Shown in pieces: positions 44,452 to 53,437 of a stretch of 64,000 bases of DNA (the first letter of the stretch is position 1; each line of letters opens with the position of its first letter). A model generated the notes under the pieces. That model made no database searches. It was not told the DNA's origin and worked only from the letters and a program-made list of their open reading frames with translations. Source of the stretch: Pseudomonas matsuisoli (GTDB lineage: Bacteria; Pseudomonadota; Gammaproteobacteria; Pseudomonadales; Pseudomonadaceae); assembly GCF_014647635.1 (NCBI RefSeq), contig NZ_BMPO01000004.1:372001-436000 (forward strand), read 5' to 3'. The translations under genes were made by a program, and so were the position numbers.

Positions 44452-47400
44452 ATGACTACCCTCAACCTCCTCACATCCCCCTTCAACGGTCGGTCCCTAA
44501 TCGAGGCCAGTGCTGGCACGGGCAAGACCTGGACGCTGACGGCGTTGTACGCACGGATGCTGCTGGAACGGCAGCTCAGCGTTGGGCAGATACTGGTGGT
44601 GACGTACACCAAGGCGGCGACGGCGGAGCTGCGGGAGCGAATTCGTAAGCGCCTGGCCGAGTTGCTGGACATTTATGAAAACGGCCCTGGCAACGATGCG
44701 TTGCTCAACGACCTGCACGCGCGGTTTCCGGATCCTGCAAGCCACCGTCGGTTGTTGTTGGCGGTGCATGGGTTCGACGAATCGGCGATTTTCACCATTC
44801 ACGGCTTTTGCCAGCGCGCGCTGCAGGATTCGGCGTTCGATGCAGGCGGGGATTTCGACAGTGAGTTGACCCAGGATGACCGCGAGCTGGTGGATGCGCT
44901 GTTGGCGGACCTCTGGCGGCATGAGCTGGCAAAGACCGATCCGGCTTGGGCGGCGTTTCTCGTCCACAAGAAGGTTACCCCGCAGGGGCTGCGCCAGCGG
45001 CTACGGCCGCATCTAGGCAAGCCTTACCTGCGCGTCGAGCCGCAAGCGGCGGAAGCGCCCGTATTGCCTGCCGTCGATGAGGCGTGGCGGCGGGCGGCAG
45101 CGCTTTGGGCGGAAGCGGGCCGGGGCTGGATTGCGACGTTGTTGGCCCACGAAGGGCTCAGCCAAAGTACGCACAAACGCGAGAAGTTTGCTGGCTGGCA
45201 AGCTGAGTTGGACGGTTATTTCGCGGATATCGCCGGGTTGTTCAGCCTGCCGGCAGGCGTGCAGAAACTGGGGGCAATGGCACTGGCGAAAGCCTGCAAA
45301 AAAGGCCACGTCGCCCCATTGTGTGAGTTGGCTGAGGCGCTCGACGCGTTGGCCGAAGCGCTAGAGACGGCGTTGCCGGTCGGCGAGCAGCGGCTGATCG
45401 ACCTACACGTTCGGATGCTGGCTGCGTTGAACGTTCAGCTGCCCCAGCGCAAAGCGTCGCAGCGCCTGCTGGCGTTCGACGATCTGCTGAACGGGCTCAA
45501 GCAGTCCCTTGAAGGCGAGGGCGGTGAACAGTTGGCGCAGGCGTTGCGGGAGCAGTACCCGGTCGCGCTCATCGACGAGTTCCAGGACACCGATCCCATT
45601 CAGTACGCGATCTTCTCGCGCATTTATTCCGGTGAAACGGGTGATCTGTGTTTTGTCGGCGATCCTAAACAGGCGATCTACGCCTTCCGTGGTGCGGACC
45701 TCAACACCTACCTGCAGGCGCGTGAGGAAGCGGCGCGGCAGTACAGCCTCGCGACGAATCATCGCTCCACGCCTGCACTCATCGCGGCACTGAATCAATT
45801 GTTCGACCGCCCGGCGCCGTTCGCCGTAAACGGGTTGGATTATGTCCAGGTGGGCGCGAGCGAGCGCCCGCGTGCGCAACTCGTATTGCCCGCGGATGCG
45901 GCGCCGTTGTCGCTGGTCTGGCTAGGCGACGACAACCTTGGCAAAGGTGAAGCTGGCGCGCGGGCGGCGACCGACACCGCGCGGCGCATCGCTTACCTGC
46001 TGGCCGCGAGTGCACGTGGCGAGGCTTATTTCGACGACGCGGACAACAACCTGCGCACGCCTCTCCAAGGCGGTGATATCGCGGTCCTTGTCTCCAGCCA
46101 CCGGCAAGCGGGCGAAATTGCGTCGGAGCTGCTGGCGCGGGGTGTTTCCAGCGTGCGGCGTGGCAAGGAAAGCGTCTGGCACAGCGAGGAGGCGGCTGAT
46201 CTGGCAGCCGTACTGGCGGCTTATGCCGAACCGGGTCGCGAAGGGTTGCTGCGGTACGCGCTCGGTTCGCGGCTCCTGGGCAGGAGCGCCGCGCAACTGG
46301 CGGCGAGCGAGGCGGACAGCCGGGCCTGGGATGAGGAGCGCGAGCAGGCCGAGCGCTATCACCAATTGTGGCAGCAACAGGGCTTCATGCGCGTGTTCCG
46401 TGCCTGGCTGGATGAGCAGGGCGTGGCCGAGCGTCTATTGGCGCTGGCGGAAGGCGAGCGGCGGCTCACCAACCTGTTGCACCTTGCCGAGTTGCTGCAG
46501 GCCGAGAGTTTGAAGCGGCCCGGTCTCGAACGGCTCCTTGCCTGGTTCCACGCACAGCGCGCGGCTGAGGTGCACGGTGAGGATGCGTTACTGCGTCTGG
46601 AAAGCGATGCCGATCGGGTGCAGATCGTCACCATCCACACGTCCAAGGGGCTGGAGTATCCGTTGGTGTTTTGCCCGTATCTATGGGACGGCGCCCTGTT
46701 GCGGCAGAACGAAGACATCACGTGTCACGCCGAGGGCGGCACGCCGCTGCTCGACCTGGGCAGCGAGCACTTGGACGACTATCGCCAGCGTGCGCGCGAA
46801 GAGCGCTTCGCCGAGCGGCTGCGGCTTGCCTATGTGGCGCTGACGCGAGCACGAGATCGACTGTGGCTGCACTGGGGACCGATCGATTGCGCGGTAAAGA
46901 AGGACGGTTCGTTGAAGGATGACGGTCTGCACAGCAGCGCGCTGGCATGGTTGCTTCATGGCCGGCAGAGCGCAGGTACGGATGCACTAACCGCTCTGGC
47001 TGAACACCTCAAAATTCAGACGCCGGCTACTCTGCGGCAGGAGATCGAAACACTCGCGTTAGACAGTGCCGGTGGCATCGCCGTGGTACCGGCGTTCGAA
47101 GAAGAACACCATGTGGGCGGGGAGCACCGGGCGGCTGCGCCGGGGCGGCAGGCGGCGCTCGCGCGGACCTTGTCCAGCGCCTGGCGGATCGGCAGCTTCT
47201 CTGGATTGGCCGCGGGCATGCACATGGAGGCCCCGGATCGCGACACGTTGTTCATCCCCAGCGCTGCCGAACCAGGTGAAGGCTTTTTTGCCTTTCCGCG
47301 GGGCGCGCGAGCAGGAACCTGTCTGCACGCGATCTTCGAGGATTGGGCGCGGGGCAAGGGCGACCTCAACGCGTTGGTCGACCCGGCGTTGACCGCCCAC

Positions 47401-48000
47401 GGGATCGATGCGGTGCTCTGGGGCGACGTGGCGCGGGCGCACTTGGAGCGTGTCCTGACCTGTGATCTGGATGGCGCTGGCCTTAGCCTGGCGGCCTTGG
47501 ATGGTGGCCGGCGTTTACCCGAGCTGGGCTTCACCTTTCCGGTCGCCGGGCTGAACATGGACGCGCTGCGGCGCATTCTGGTCGATCCTGGGATGGGATT
47601 GGACCTTGCTGCGCGGACGGCGGCCGAGAGGTTGACCTTCGATAATCTTCAGGGCTTTCTGAAAGGCTTCATCGACCTCACCTTCGAGCACGATGGCCTC
47701 TGGTACATCCTCGACTACAAATCCAACTGGTTGGGCCCGGACGCGAATTACTACGGCGGGGAGCGGTTGCAGCAAGCTATCGCCGGGGAGCACTACTACC
47801 TGCAGTACCTGATCTATCTCGTGGCGCTGCGGCGCTTTCTGCGTCAGCGCCTCGCTGGCTTCGACGACAGCCAGTTGGGCGGCGCCTGGTACCTGTTCCT
47901 GCGCGGCATGCCGGAGGCCGGCGTGCATTTCGCGCGCCCAAGTGATGCGTTGCTGGACGCCTTGGATGCATTGTTCCAGGGAGGTGACACGCATGGTTGA
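44452..48000 (+). CDS. recB: Exodeoxyribonuclease V subunit RecB
   Basis: A 1182-residue helicase-nuclease. Walker A EASAGTGKTWT near the N-terminus, helicase motif II DEFQDTDPIQY, motif VI region RLRLAYVALTRARDRLW, and the RecB nuclease motif ILDYKSNWLG near residue 1090 preceded by GFIDLTFEHDG. It unwinds DNA 3' to 5' and cuts at Chi. Its stop overlaps the recD start by eight bases. Confidence 0.95.
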   Translation: MTTLNLLTSPFNGRSLIEASAGTGKTWTLTALYARMLLERQLSVGQILVVTYTKAATAELRERIRKRLAELLDIYENGPGNDALLNDLHARFPDPASHRRLLLAVHGFDESAIFTIHGFCQRALQDSAFDAGGDFDSELTQDDRELVDALLADLWRHELAKTDPAWAAFLVHKKVTPQGLRQRLRPHLGKPYLRVEPQAAEAPVLPAVDEAWRRAAALWAEAGRGWIATLLAHEGLSQSTHKREKFAGWQAELDGYFADIAGLFSLPAGVQKLGAMALAKACKKGHVAPLCELAEALDALAEALETALPVGEQRLIDLHVRMLAALNVQLPQRKASQRLLAFDDLLNGLKQSLEGEGGEQLAQALREQYPVALIDEFQDTDPIQYAIFSRIYSGETGDLCFVGDPKQAIYAFRGADLNTYLQAREEAARQYSLATNHRSTPALIAALNQLFDRPAPFAVNGLDYVQVGASERPRAQLVLPADAAPLSLVWLGDDNLGKGEAGARAATDTARRIAYLLAASARGEAYFDDADNNLRTPLQGGDIAVLVSSHRQAGEIASELLARGVSSVRRGKESVWHSEEAADLAAVLAAYAEPGREGLLRYALGSRLLGRSAAQLAASEADSRAWDEEREQAERYHQLWQQQGFMRVFRAWLDEQGVAERLLALAEGERRLTNLLHLAELLQAESLKRPGLERLLAWFHAQRAAEVHGEDALLRLESDADRVQIVTIHTSKGLEYPLVFCPYLWDGALLRQNEDITCHAEGGTPLLDLGSEHLDDYRQRAREERFAERLRLAYVALTRARDRLWLHWGPIDCAVKKDGSLKDDGLHSSALAWLLHGRQSAGTDALTALAEHLKIQTPATLRQEIETLALDSAGGIAVVPAFEEEHHVGGEHRAAAPGRQAALARTLSSAWRIGSFSGLAAGMHMEAPDRDTLFIPSAAEPGEGFFAFPRGARAGTCLHAIFEDWARGKGDLNALVDPALTAHGIDAVLWGDVARAHLERVLTCDLDGAGLSLAALDGGRRLPELGFTFPVAGLNMDALRRILVDPGMGLDLAARTAAERLTFDNLQGFLKGFIDLTFEHDGLWYILDYKSNWLGPDANYYGGERLQQAIAGEHYYLQYLIYLVALRRFLRQRLAGFDDSQLGGAWYLFLRGMPEAGVHFARPSDALLDALDALFQGGDTHG

Positions 48001-49843
48001 GCCGCGTCTTCCCCAAAGCCTGACCGAACTCCCGTTGGGCCCGCTCGAAAGGGCGATAACGGAAAGCCTGCAACGCCTCGACCCGCTGACCGATGAGGTC
48101 GTGCTCGCCTCGGCGGCGTTGGTGGTGCAGGCGCTGGCAGCCGGCGATGTATGCATGCCTCTGGACCGCCTGGCCGGGCGCCGACCGTGGCCTGAGCATC
48201 GGTTCACCTTGCCTGCGCTCACTGATTGGCGCACCGCGTTGAGCAAGGCCTCCGTGATCGGAAGCCCCGGCGACTATCGCCCGCTGATCCTCGACGGGGA
48301 TCGGCTTTACCTTGCGCGTTATCAGGCCTATGAGCAGGCCCTCGCGGAGGCATTGTTGACGCGCGTTGCGGCGCGTCCTGAGGTCGATGAGAGCGTTTTG
48401 CGCGAAAGCTTGGATCGATTGTTCGCTTTCAACGCCGGTCAATCCCCGGATTGGCAGCGCCTTGCTGCAGCGCAGGCCGTCAGCCGGCGGCTGGCCGTCA
48501 TTTCCGGCGGGCCTGGGACAGGCAAGACCACCACCGTCGTGCGTCTGCTGGCGGCATTGCTGGAACAACCAGGCGGCGAGTCGCTGGCGATCGGCCTGGC
48601 TGCACCGACCGGCAAGGCTGCCGCGCGGATGGCCGAGGCGATTCGTAATGCCAAGGCGCAGCTGCCGGTCAGCGATGCGATCAAGGCCGCACTGCCCGAA
48701 GAGGCGTTGACGTTGCATCGCTTGCTCGGTGCGCGGGGCGACAGCCCTCAGGTTCGCCATGACGCCGCGCGGCCGCTGGCGTTGGACGTACTGATCGTCG
48801 ACGAAGCCTCGATGGTGGATCTCGCATTGATGGCCAAGCTGGTGGACGCGATGCCAGCTGGCGCGCGGTTGATCCTGTTGGGGGACAAGGACCAATTGTC
48901 AGCGGTGGAAGCGGGCGCTGTCTTTGCCGAGCTTTGCGAGGGACGGGGTTTCGATGCGGAGACGGTCGACGCATTGGGACGCGTCACCGGGCAGTTGGTC
49001 CCGCTTGATCCACCTCGCTCTGCACTCGGGGATGCGGTGGTGCTGCTGACGCACAGCCACCGTTTCGCCGGTGACAGTGGCATTGGCGAGTTGGCGCGGC
49101 GTATCAATGCGGGCGATGCCGTCGGTACGCAGCGGTTGCTCAAAGAAGACCGTCCGGATCTGGCATGGCAATCAGCCCCCGTCCAGGCAGCGCTATTGGA
49201 TCGATTGGAAGCCGGGTACTTGCCGTATCTCACCACTGCGAAAACCGGTGATCCCGAGGCGACGTTCGCTGCCTTCGCAGCCTTCCGCGCATTGGCCGCG
49301 CAGCGGGAAGGTCCATGGGGCGTGGCAAGCCTGAACGATGCGCTGGAGCAGCGGTTCAAGCGCCGCCATGGGCTGGCCGAACGGGAACGCTGGTACCCGG
49401 GGCGCGCGGTGATGGTTCGTCAGAATGACTATGCGCTAGGGTTGTTCAATGGTGACGTGGGCGTGTGCCTGAGCACGGATTTCGGCCTGCGAGTGTTCTT
49501 CGAAGGCGAGGGCGAATTCCGCCACTTCGCTCCGGCACGCCTGCCCAGTCACGACAGCGCGTTCGCCATGACCGTACACAAGAGTCAGGGATCGGAGTTC
49601 GACGAGGTTCTGTTGGCGCTGCCTGAGCAGCCGAGTCCGCTGCTCACGCGGGCGTTGTTTTACACCGGCATTACTCGGGCGAAGCGGCGGGTTGAAATCT
49701 GGGGCCTGCCGGAGCGACTGGCCGAAGCGGTAACCACCCGCGCCGAGCGTGCGGCGGGATTGGCGGAGCGGTTACGAACCGAAGTAGCGCCCATCATGCA
49801 GGCCACGCCAGAAACGGCGCCGGGGCAACTCGATCTGTTCTAG
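47993..49843 (+). CDS. recD: Exodeoxyribonuclease V subunit RecD
   Basis: A 616-residue 5'-3' helicase. Walker A is GGPGTGKTTTVVRL; Walker B LIVDEASMVDLALMAKL; the C-terminal motifs FAMTVHKSQGSEFDEVLLALP and YTGITRAKRRVEIW are those of RecD. The ATG at 47993 overlaps recB (AGGGAGGTGACACGC ribosome site), and the N-terminus MVEPRLPQSLTELPLG fits. An in-frame start at 47942 would run further into recB and was rejected. It completes the RecBCD operon. Confidence 0.95.
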   Translation: MVEPRLPQSLTELPLGPLERAITESLQRLDPLTDEVVLASAALVVQALAAGDVCMPLDRLAGRRPWPEHRFTLPALTDWRTALSKASVIGSPGDYRPLILDGDRLYLARYQAYEQALAEALLTRVAARPEVDESVLRESLDRLFAFNAGQSPDWQRLAAAQAVSRRLAVISGGPGTGKTTTVVRLLAALLEQPGGESLAIGLAAPTGKAAARMAEAIRNAKAQLPVSDAIKAALPEEALTLHRLLGARGDSPQVRHDAARPLALDVLIVDEASMVDLALMAKLVDAMPAGARLILLGDKDQLSAVEAGAVFAELCEGRGFDAETVDALGRVTGQLVPLDPPRSALGDAVVLLTHSHRFAGDSGIGELARRINAGDAVGTQRLLKEDRPDLAWQSAPVQAALLDRLEAGYLPYLTTAKTGDPEATFAAFAAFRALAAQREGPWGVASLNDALEQRFKRRHGLAERERWYPGRAVMVRQNDYALGLFNGDVGVCLSTDFGLRVFFEGEGEFRHFAPARLPSHDSAFAMTVHKSQGSEFDEVLLALPEQPSPLLTRALFYTGITRAKRRVEIWGLPERLAEAVTTRAERAAGLAERLRTEVAPIMQATPETAPGQLDLF

Positions 49844-49876
49844 ACGGCGTTTACAGTGAGGCGGGTGAGAAGCACA

Positions 49877-50044
49877 GCGGATTACGCCTTTCGGCTAATC
49901 CGCCCTACGACTCACAGAATTAATTTTTGCTGTGGGGCTGATGGTGAGCGAGGCATCGCGGGCGACTAAAGTCGCCCCTACAAGGATTGAAGTTTACCGA
50001 AGAATTTAGCCTACGCACTTCGGTAGGGGCGACTTTAGTCGCCT
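49877..50044. repeat. Palindromic repeats downstream of recD
   Basis: 49877-49909 has GCGGATTACGCC-TTTC-GGCTAATCCGC followed by CCTACG, a family seen only here. 49966-49981 (ACTAAAGTCGCCCCTACA) and 50021-50044 (GTAGGGGCGACTTTAGTCGC) are an inverted pair of the GTAGGGGCGAC family. Confidence 0.75.
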
Positions 50045-50122
50045 GCGCCCAAGAGGTCGCCGCGACAAGTTGGGCGGATACGGCCCAAGCAATGGATTGC
50101 CCGTTTCTACCCGCTCAGCGGC

Positions 50123-50749
50123 TCAAAATGCCTTACGAACCACCTTCCGCCACACGCTTGCCAGCCACGGCTGTTGATCACGAGGCAAACCGGCGGGGCG
50201 GTAGTAATGCTCGAGCTCGATGAAGCCGGCCGCAGTGAGATAGCGGTGCCACGATTCGATGTCGTGCCAGACGCCATAGCGCTCGCCTTGCCAGCCTTCT
50301 TGCCCTGCGCCGCGGGGGTTGGAGCTGAACAGCACGCCTTCGGGTTTGAGCGTTGCGTGTAGCTCGTGCAACACGCGCGGCAGTTCGGTGCTAGGTACGT
50401 GAAAGAGCGACGCGTTGGCGTAGATGCCGTCGAAATGGGCCGCCGGCAGATTCAGTGCCAGGAAGTCCTGTTGCCAAACCTCGCAGCCGCTGTCCTGACG
50501 AGCCATTTCCACGAATTGTGCGGTTCCATCCAGTCCGATCGGTCGATGGCCGAGCGCCTTGAGGGTTGCCAAGTCGCGACCGGGCCCGCAGCCGAAGTCG
50601 AGGATCGTCAGCGCTTCGTGCGCCGGTAAATGGCGCAGCAGTGCATCGATGTTTTGGCTGACATCGTGGTCTCGCGTGTTCTCTCGAAACCCGGCGGCAT
50701 TGCGACCGTAATGGGCGATGGTGCGGGCGCTAATGTCCGGCTGGCTCAT
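50123..50749 (-). CDS. SAM-dependent methyltransferase
   Basis: A 208-residue class I methyltransferase. Motif I is ILDFGCGPGRDLATL; post-I acidic residue in IGLDGT; motif II/III YANASLFHVPSTELPRVL, typical of the Methyltransf_11 or 25 groups. No membrane or export signal. Its start overlaps the GntR stop by four bases (ATGA), so it belongs to the same transcript. The substrate is unknown; association with a sugar-acid regulator is odd. Confidence 0.83.
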   Translation of the reverse strand: MSQPDISARTIAHYGRNAAGFRENTRDHDVSQNIDALLRHLPAHEALTILDFGCGPGRDLATLKALGHRPIGLDGTAQFVEMARQDSGCEVWQQDFLALNLPAAHFDGIYANASLFHVPSTELPRVLHELHATLKPEGVLFSSNPRGAGQEGWQGERYGVWHDIESWHRYLTAAGFIELEHYYRPAGLPRDQQPWLASVWRKVVRKAF

Positions 50750-51459
50750 GTCTCTGACTCCGGGGTAAAGCGTTCGCGGCTATTCGTCAGGTGCGTCCAC
50801 ATCGCCGCGCGGGCGGCGTCCGTATCCTGACGACGGATGGCGTTGTAGATGGCTTCGTGCTCGAGGTTAGCGAGGTAGGCCTGCCGGCTCAGATCGCTGT
50901 CACCGCGTTCTTCAGGGGCTATTCGGCTGCGGGGGATCATCGCGTTGCCAAGGTGCAGCAGGATGTCGGTGAAGTAGGGGTTGCCGGTCGCCTCGGCAAT
51001 CAGCAGGTGGAAGCGTTTATCCGGCTCGGCGCAGCTGTCGCCGGTGCTGGCGAGCGTTTCATAGTCATCCAGTGCCTGGCGCATTTCGGCCAGTTGTGCG
51101 TCCGTCCGCCTTAGTGCTGCAAGGGCGACTGCCTGTGTTTCGAGCCCCAAACGCAGTTCCAATACGCCACGCACATTGTTTGCCGTCTCGTGGCTGAGGC
51201 GCAGGCCGTTGTGCGTAACGCGCTCAAGGACGAACGTGCCCTTTCCATGATGCGTCTCCACCAACCCAGATGCCTGCAGGCGCGACAGTGCTTCGCGTAC
51301 GACCGTGCGGCTGACGCCGTATTCCTTCACGAAGGTGTTTTCCGAAGGCAGCTTGTCGCCCGGCTTCAACGTGCCCAAGACAATGCGTCGAGTGAGCTCG
51401 CTGACCATTTCATGAGCGAGGCCAGGGCTGCGCCGAACGGTGGATGTAGATAACGACAT
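50746..51459 (-). CDS. GntR-family regulator (FadR/FCD type), probable glucarate regulator
   Basis: A 237-residue regulator. The N-terminal winged helix reads LGTLKPGDKLPSENTFVKEY and GVSRTVVREALSRLQASGLV; the C-terminal FCD domain has the metal/ligand pattern VLELRLGLETQAVALA, FHLLIAEATGNPYF and LANLEHEAIYNAIRR (Asp/His residues). It is divergent from the glucarate dehydratase gene, so it very probably controls it. Two candidate operators lie in the 286-base gap between them and one before the distant semialdehyde dehydrogenase gene. It most likely represses in the absence of a sugar acid; ligand unproven. Confidence 0.87.
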   Translation of the reverse strand: MSLSTSTVRRSPGLAHEMVSELTRRIVLGTLKPGDKLPSENTFVKEYGVSRTVVREALSRLQASGLVETHHGKGTFVLERVTHNGLRLSHETANNVRGVLELRLGLETQAVALAALRRTDAQLAEMRQALDDYETLASTGDSCAEPDKRFHLLIAEATGNPYFTDILLHLGNAMIPRSRIAPEERGDSDLSRQAYLANLEHEAIYNAIRRQDTDAARAAMWTHLTNSRERFTPESET

Positions 51460-51552
51460 CGGTGATTCCAGTTGCGAATGGGTAAAAGCTTAACACCGGG
51501 CACACCGTCGAGACGTAGCTTATGCGTCATTGGCGTGCATGATTCCGTCGCG

Positions 51553-51563
51553 TTGTACGACAA
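51553..51563. promoter_or_regulatory. Candidate GntR operator (palindrome)
   Basis: TTGTACGACAA is a perfect 4+3+4 inverted repeat of the kind bound by FadR-type GntR proteins, 94 bases upstream of the GntR start. Confidence 0.6.
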
Positions 51564-51661
51564 CAAATTATTGCTTAAGCATTAGGTCAAGCCTCCTTAC
51601 AGGGCGCTTTCCCGTCTTTTTGCGCGCAAAAACGAAAGCATCTTGCCTTTGTTTAACCAAC

Positions 51662-51675
51662 TTGTATGATGACTT
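51662..51675. promoter_or_regulatory. Candidate GntR operator upstream of glucarate dehydratase
   Basis: TTGTATGATGACTT, 71 bases before the dehydratase start; one base differs from the copy at 16672-16685. Confidence 0.6.
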
Positions 51676-51745
51676 ATCTGCTGCGGGCGGGTGCTCAGGT
51701 CATGAACCTCGCTTGCGGGTCGGTCATAAAACAAGAGGAATATCC

Positions 51746-53095
51746 ATGAACGCGCAGACCCAGGCTGTCAGCCGAACACCCGTCATCACCGAGCTCACCG
51801 TCGTTCCAGTGGCCGGTCACGATGACATGCTGCTCAATCTCAGCGGCGCTCACGGCCCGTACTTCACGCGCAACATCGTGTTGATTAAGGACAGTGCGGG
51901 TCACGTGGGTCTCGGCGAAGTGCCGGGCGGCGAGAAGATCCGTCAGACCTTAGAAGACGCGCGCAGCCTGCTGGTCGGTCAGCCCATCGGGCGTTACCAG
52001 CAGTTGCTGAACCAGATGCGCCAGACCTTCGCCGACCGCGATTCCGGTGGCCGTGGGTTGCAAACGTTCGACCTGCGCATCACCGTCCACGCCGTTACGG
52101 CCGTGGAAGCGGCGCTGCTCGACCTATTGGGTCAGCATCTGGAAGTGCCCGTCGCTGCATTGCTCGGCGAAGGCCAGCAACGCGATGCGGTCGAAATGCT
52201 GGGCTACCTGTTCTTCGTCGGCGACCAAGGCAAAACCGACCTACCTTATCGCCGCGAGCCCGACGCGGATAATGACTGGTTCCGCGTGCGCCACGAAGAA
52301 GCCCTGACACCTGAGGCGATCGTGCGGCTCGCCGAAGCGGCCTATGCGCGCTACGGCTTCAAAGATTTCAAACTCAAGGGCGGTGTGCTCTCCGGTGATG
52401 CGGAAATCGAAGCGGTGACTGCATTGGCCGAGCGCTTCCCGGACGCGCGTATCACGCTGGACCCGAATGGGGCCTGGTCGCTGAAGGAAGCAATCCGCCT
52501 ATGCCGCGATCAGCACCACGTACTTGCCTATGCCGAAGATCCTTGCGGCGCCGAGGGCGGTTTCTCCGGGCGTGAGGTGATGGCTGAGTTCCGTCGGGAA
52601 ACGGGCCTGCTGACCGCTACCAATATGATCGCCACCGACTGGCGCCAGATGGTGCACGCGCTGTCACTGCAATCCGTCGACATCCCGCTGGCCGACCCGC
52701 ATTTCTGGACGATGCAAGGTTCTGTACGCGTCGCACAGACCTGCGCCGACTGGGGCCTGACCTGGGGTTCGCATTCGAACAACCACTTCGACATTTCGCT
52801 CGCGATGTTCACCCACGTTGGCGCTGCCGCGCCGGGCAAGGTCACTGCGATCGATACCCACTGGATCTGGCAGGACGGTCAACGCCTGACCAAGGAGCCG
52901 CTGAAAATCGAAGGTGGTTTGGTGCAGGTGCCGAAGAAGCCGGGCCTGGGTATCGAGATCGACATGGACGAGCTGGCCAAGGCGCATGAGCTGTACAAGA
53001 ACATGGGCCTAGGCTCGCGGGACGATGCCGTGGCCATGCAGTACCTCATCCCAGGCTGGACGTTCGATAACAAGAAGCCGTGTCTGGTGCGGTAA
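51746..53095 (+). CDS. gudD: Glucarate dehydratase
   Basis: A 449-residue enolase-superfamily enzyme that dehydrates D-glucarate to 5-keto-4-deoxy-D-glucarate. Start region [19 protein letters not shown], metal-site pattern [15 protein letters not shown] and ATNMIATDW, general-base lysine in DFKLKGGVL and histidine in [18 protein letters not shown] are as in GudD. Length equals the E. coli enzyme (446). AGAGGAA precedes the ATG at 51746; an in-frame start at 51530 would run through the operators. Its pathway partner, the semialdehyde dehydrogenase, is 35 kb away, and the intermediate enzyme (KdgD type) is not in the window. Confidence 0.93.
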   Translation: MNAQTQAVSRTPVITELTVVPVAGHDDMLLNLSGAHGPYFTRNIVLIKDSAGHVGLGEVPGGEKIRQTLEDARSLLVGQPIGRYQQLLNQMRQTFADRDSGGRGLQTFDLRITVHAVTAVEAALLDLLGQHLEVPVAALLGEGQQRDAVEMLGYLFFVGDQGKTDLPYRREPDADNDWFRVRHEEALTPEAIVRLAEAAYARYGFKDFKLKGGVLSGDAEIEAVTALAERFPDARITLDPNGAWSLKEAIRLCRDQHHVLAYAEDPCGAEGGFSGREVMAEFRRETGLLTATNMIATDWRQMVHALSLQSVDIPLADPHFWTMQGSVRVAQTCADWGLTWGSHSNNHFDISLAMFTHVGAAAPGKVTAIDTHWIWQDGQRLTKEPLKIEGGLVQVPKKPGLGIEIDMDELAKAHELYKNMGLGSRDDAVAMQYLIPGWTFDNKKPCLVR

Positions 53096-53105
53096 GGCGT
53101 CTGCC

Positions 53106-53375
53106 TTGTAGGGGCGACTTTAGTCGCCTCGCTCGTTGATCGATGCACCGTACTGCATGCCCGGTCCATAGCTGCAAGCGGGCTTTTTGAAAGCGGCCCT
53201 TCTGCGAAGGGCTTCGCGACTAAAGCGGGTCGCCGCCCGGTCACCCCTACAGTCTCCAACGTTTTAAATGGATGTTGTAGGGCGGGTAAAACCCGCGGCT
53301 TTTAGGCTCAGATGCAGGGTCAAGTGTGGCGTTGCTTTCGAGCGGTGACAGCTGCGGGTTGCACCTGCCCTACAG
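53106..53375. repeat. Cluster of palindromic repeats between gudD and putA
   Basis: 53106-53129 (GTAGGGGCGACTTTAGTCGC) and an inverted copy 53215-53252 ending CACCCCTACAG form one pair. 53276-53304 (GTAGGGCGGGT-AAAA-CCCGC) and 53352-53375 (GCGGGTTGCACCTGCCCTAC) form a second pair of another family. Confidence 0.75.
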
Positions 53376-53385
53376 CGAGCCAAAT

Positions 53386-53418
53386 AAAAAGGCGGTGTCC
53401 GAAGACACCGCCTTTTTT
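53386..53418. terminator. Bidirectional terminator between gudD and putA
   Basis: AAAAAGGCGGTGTC-CGAA-GACACCGCCTTTTT; perfect stem with A and T runs at both ends, serving both convergent genes. Confidence 0.92.
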
Positions 53419-53437
53419 GTGCTGCTGCGATTAGCCA

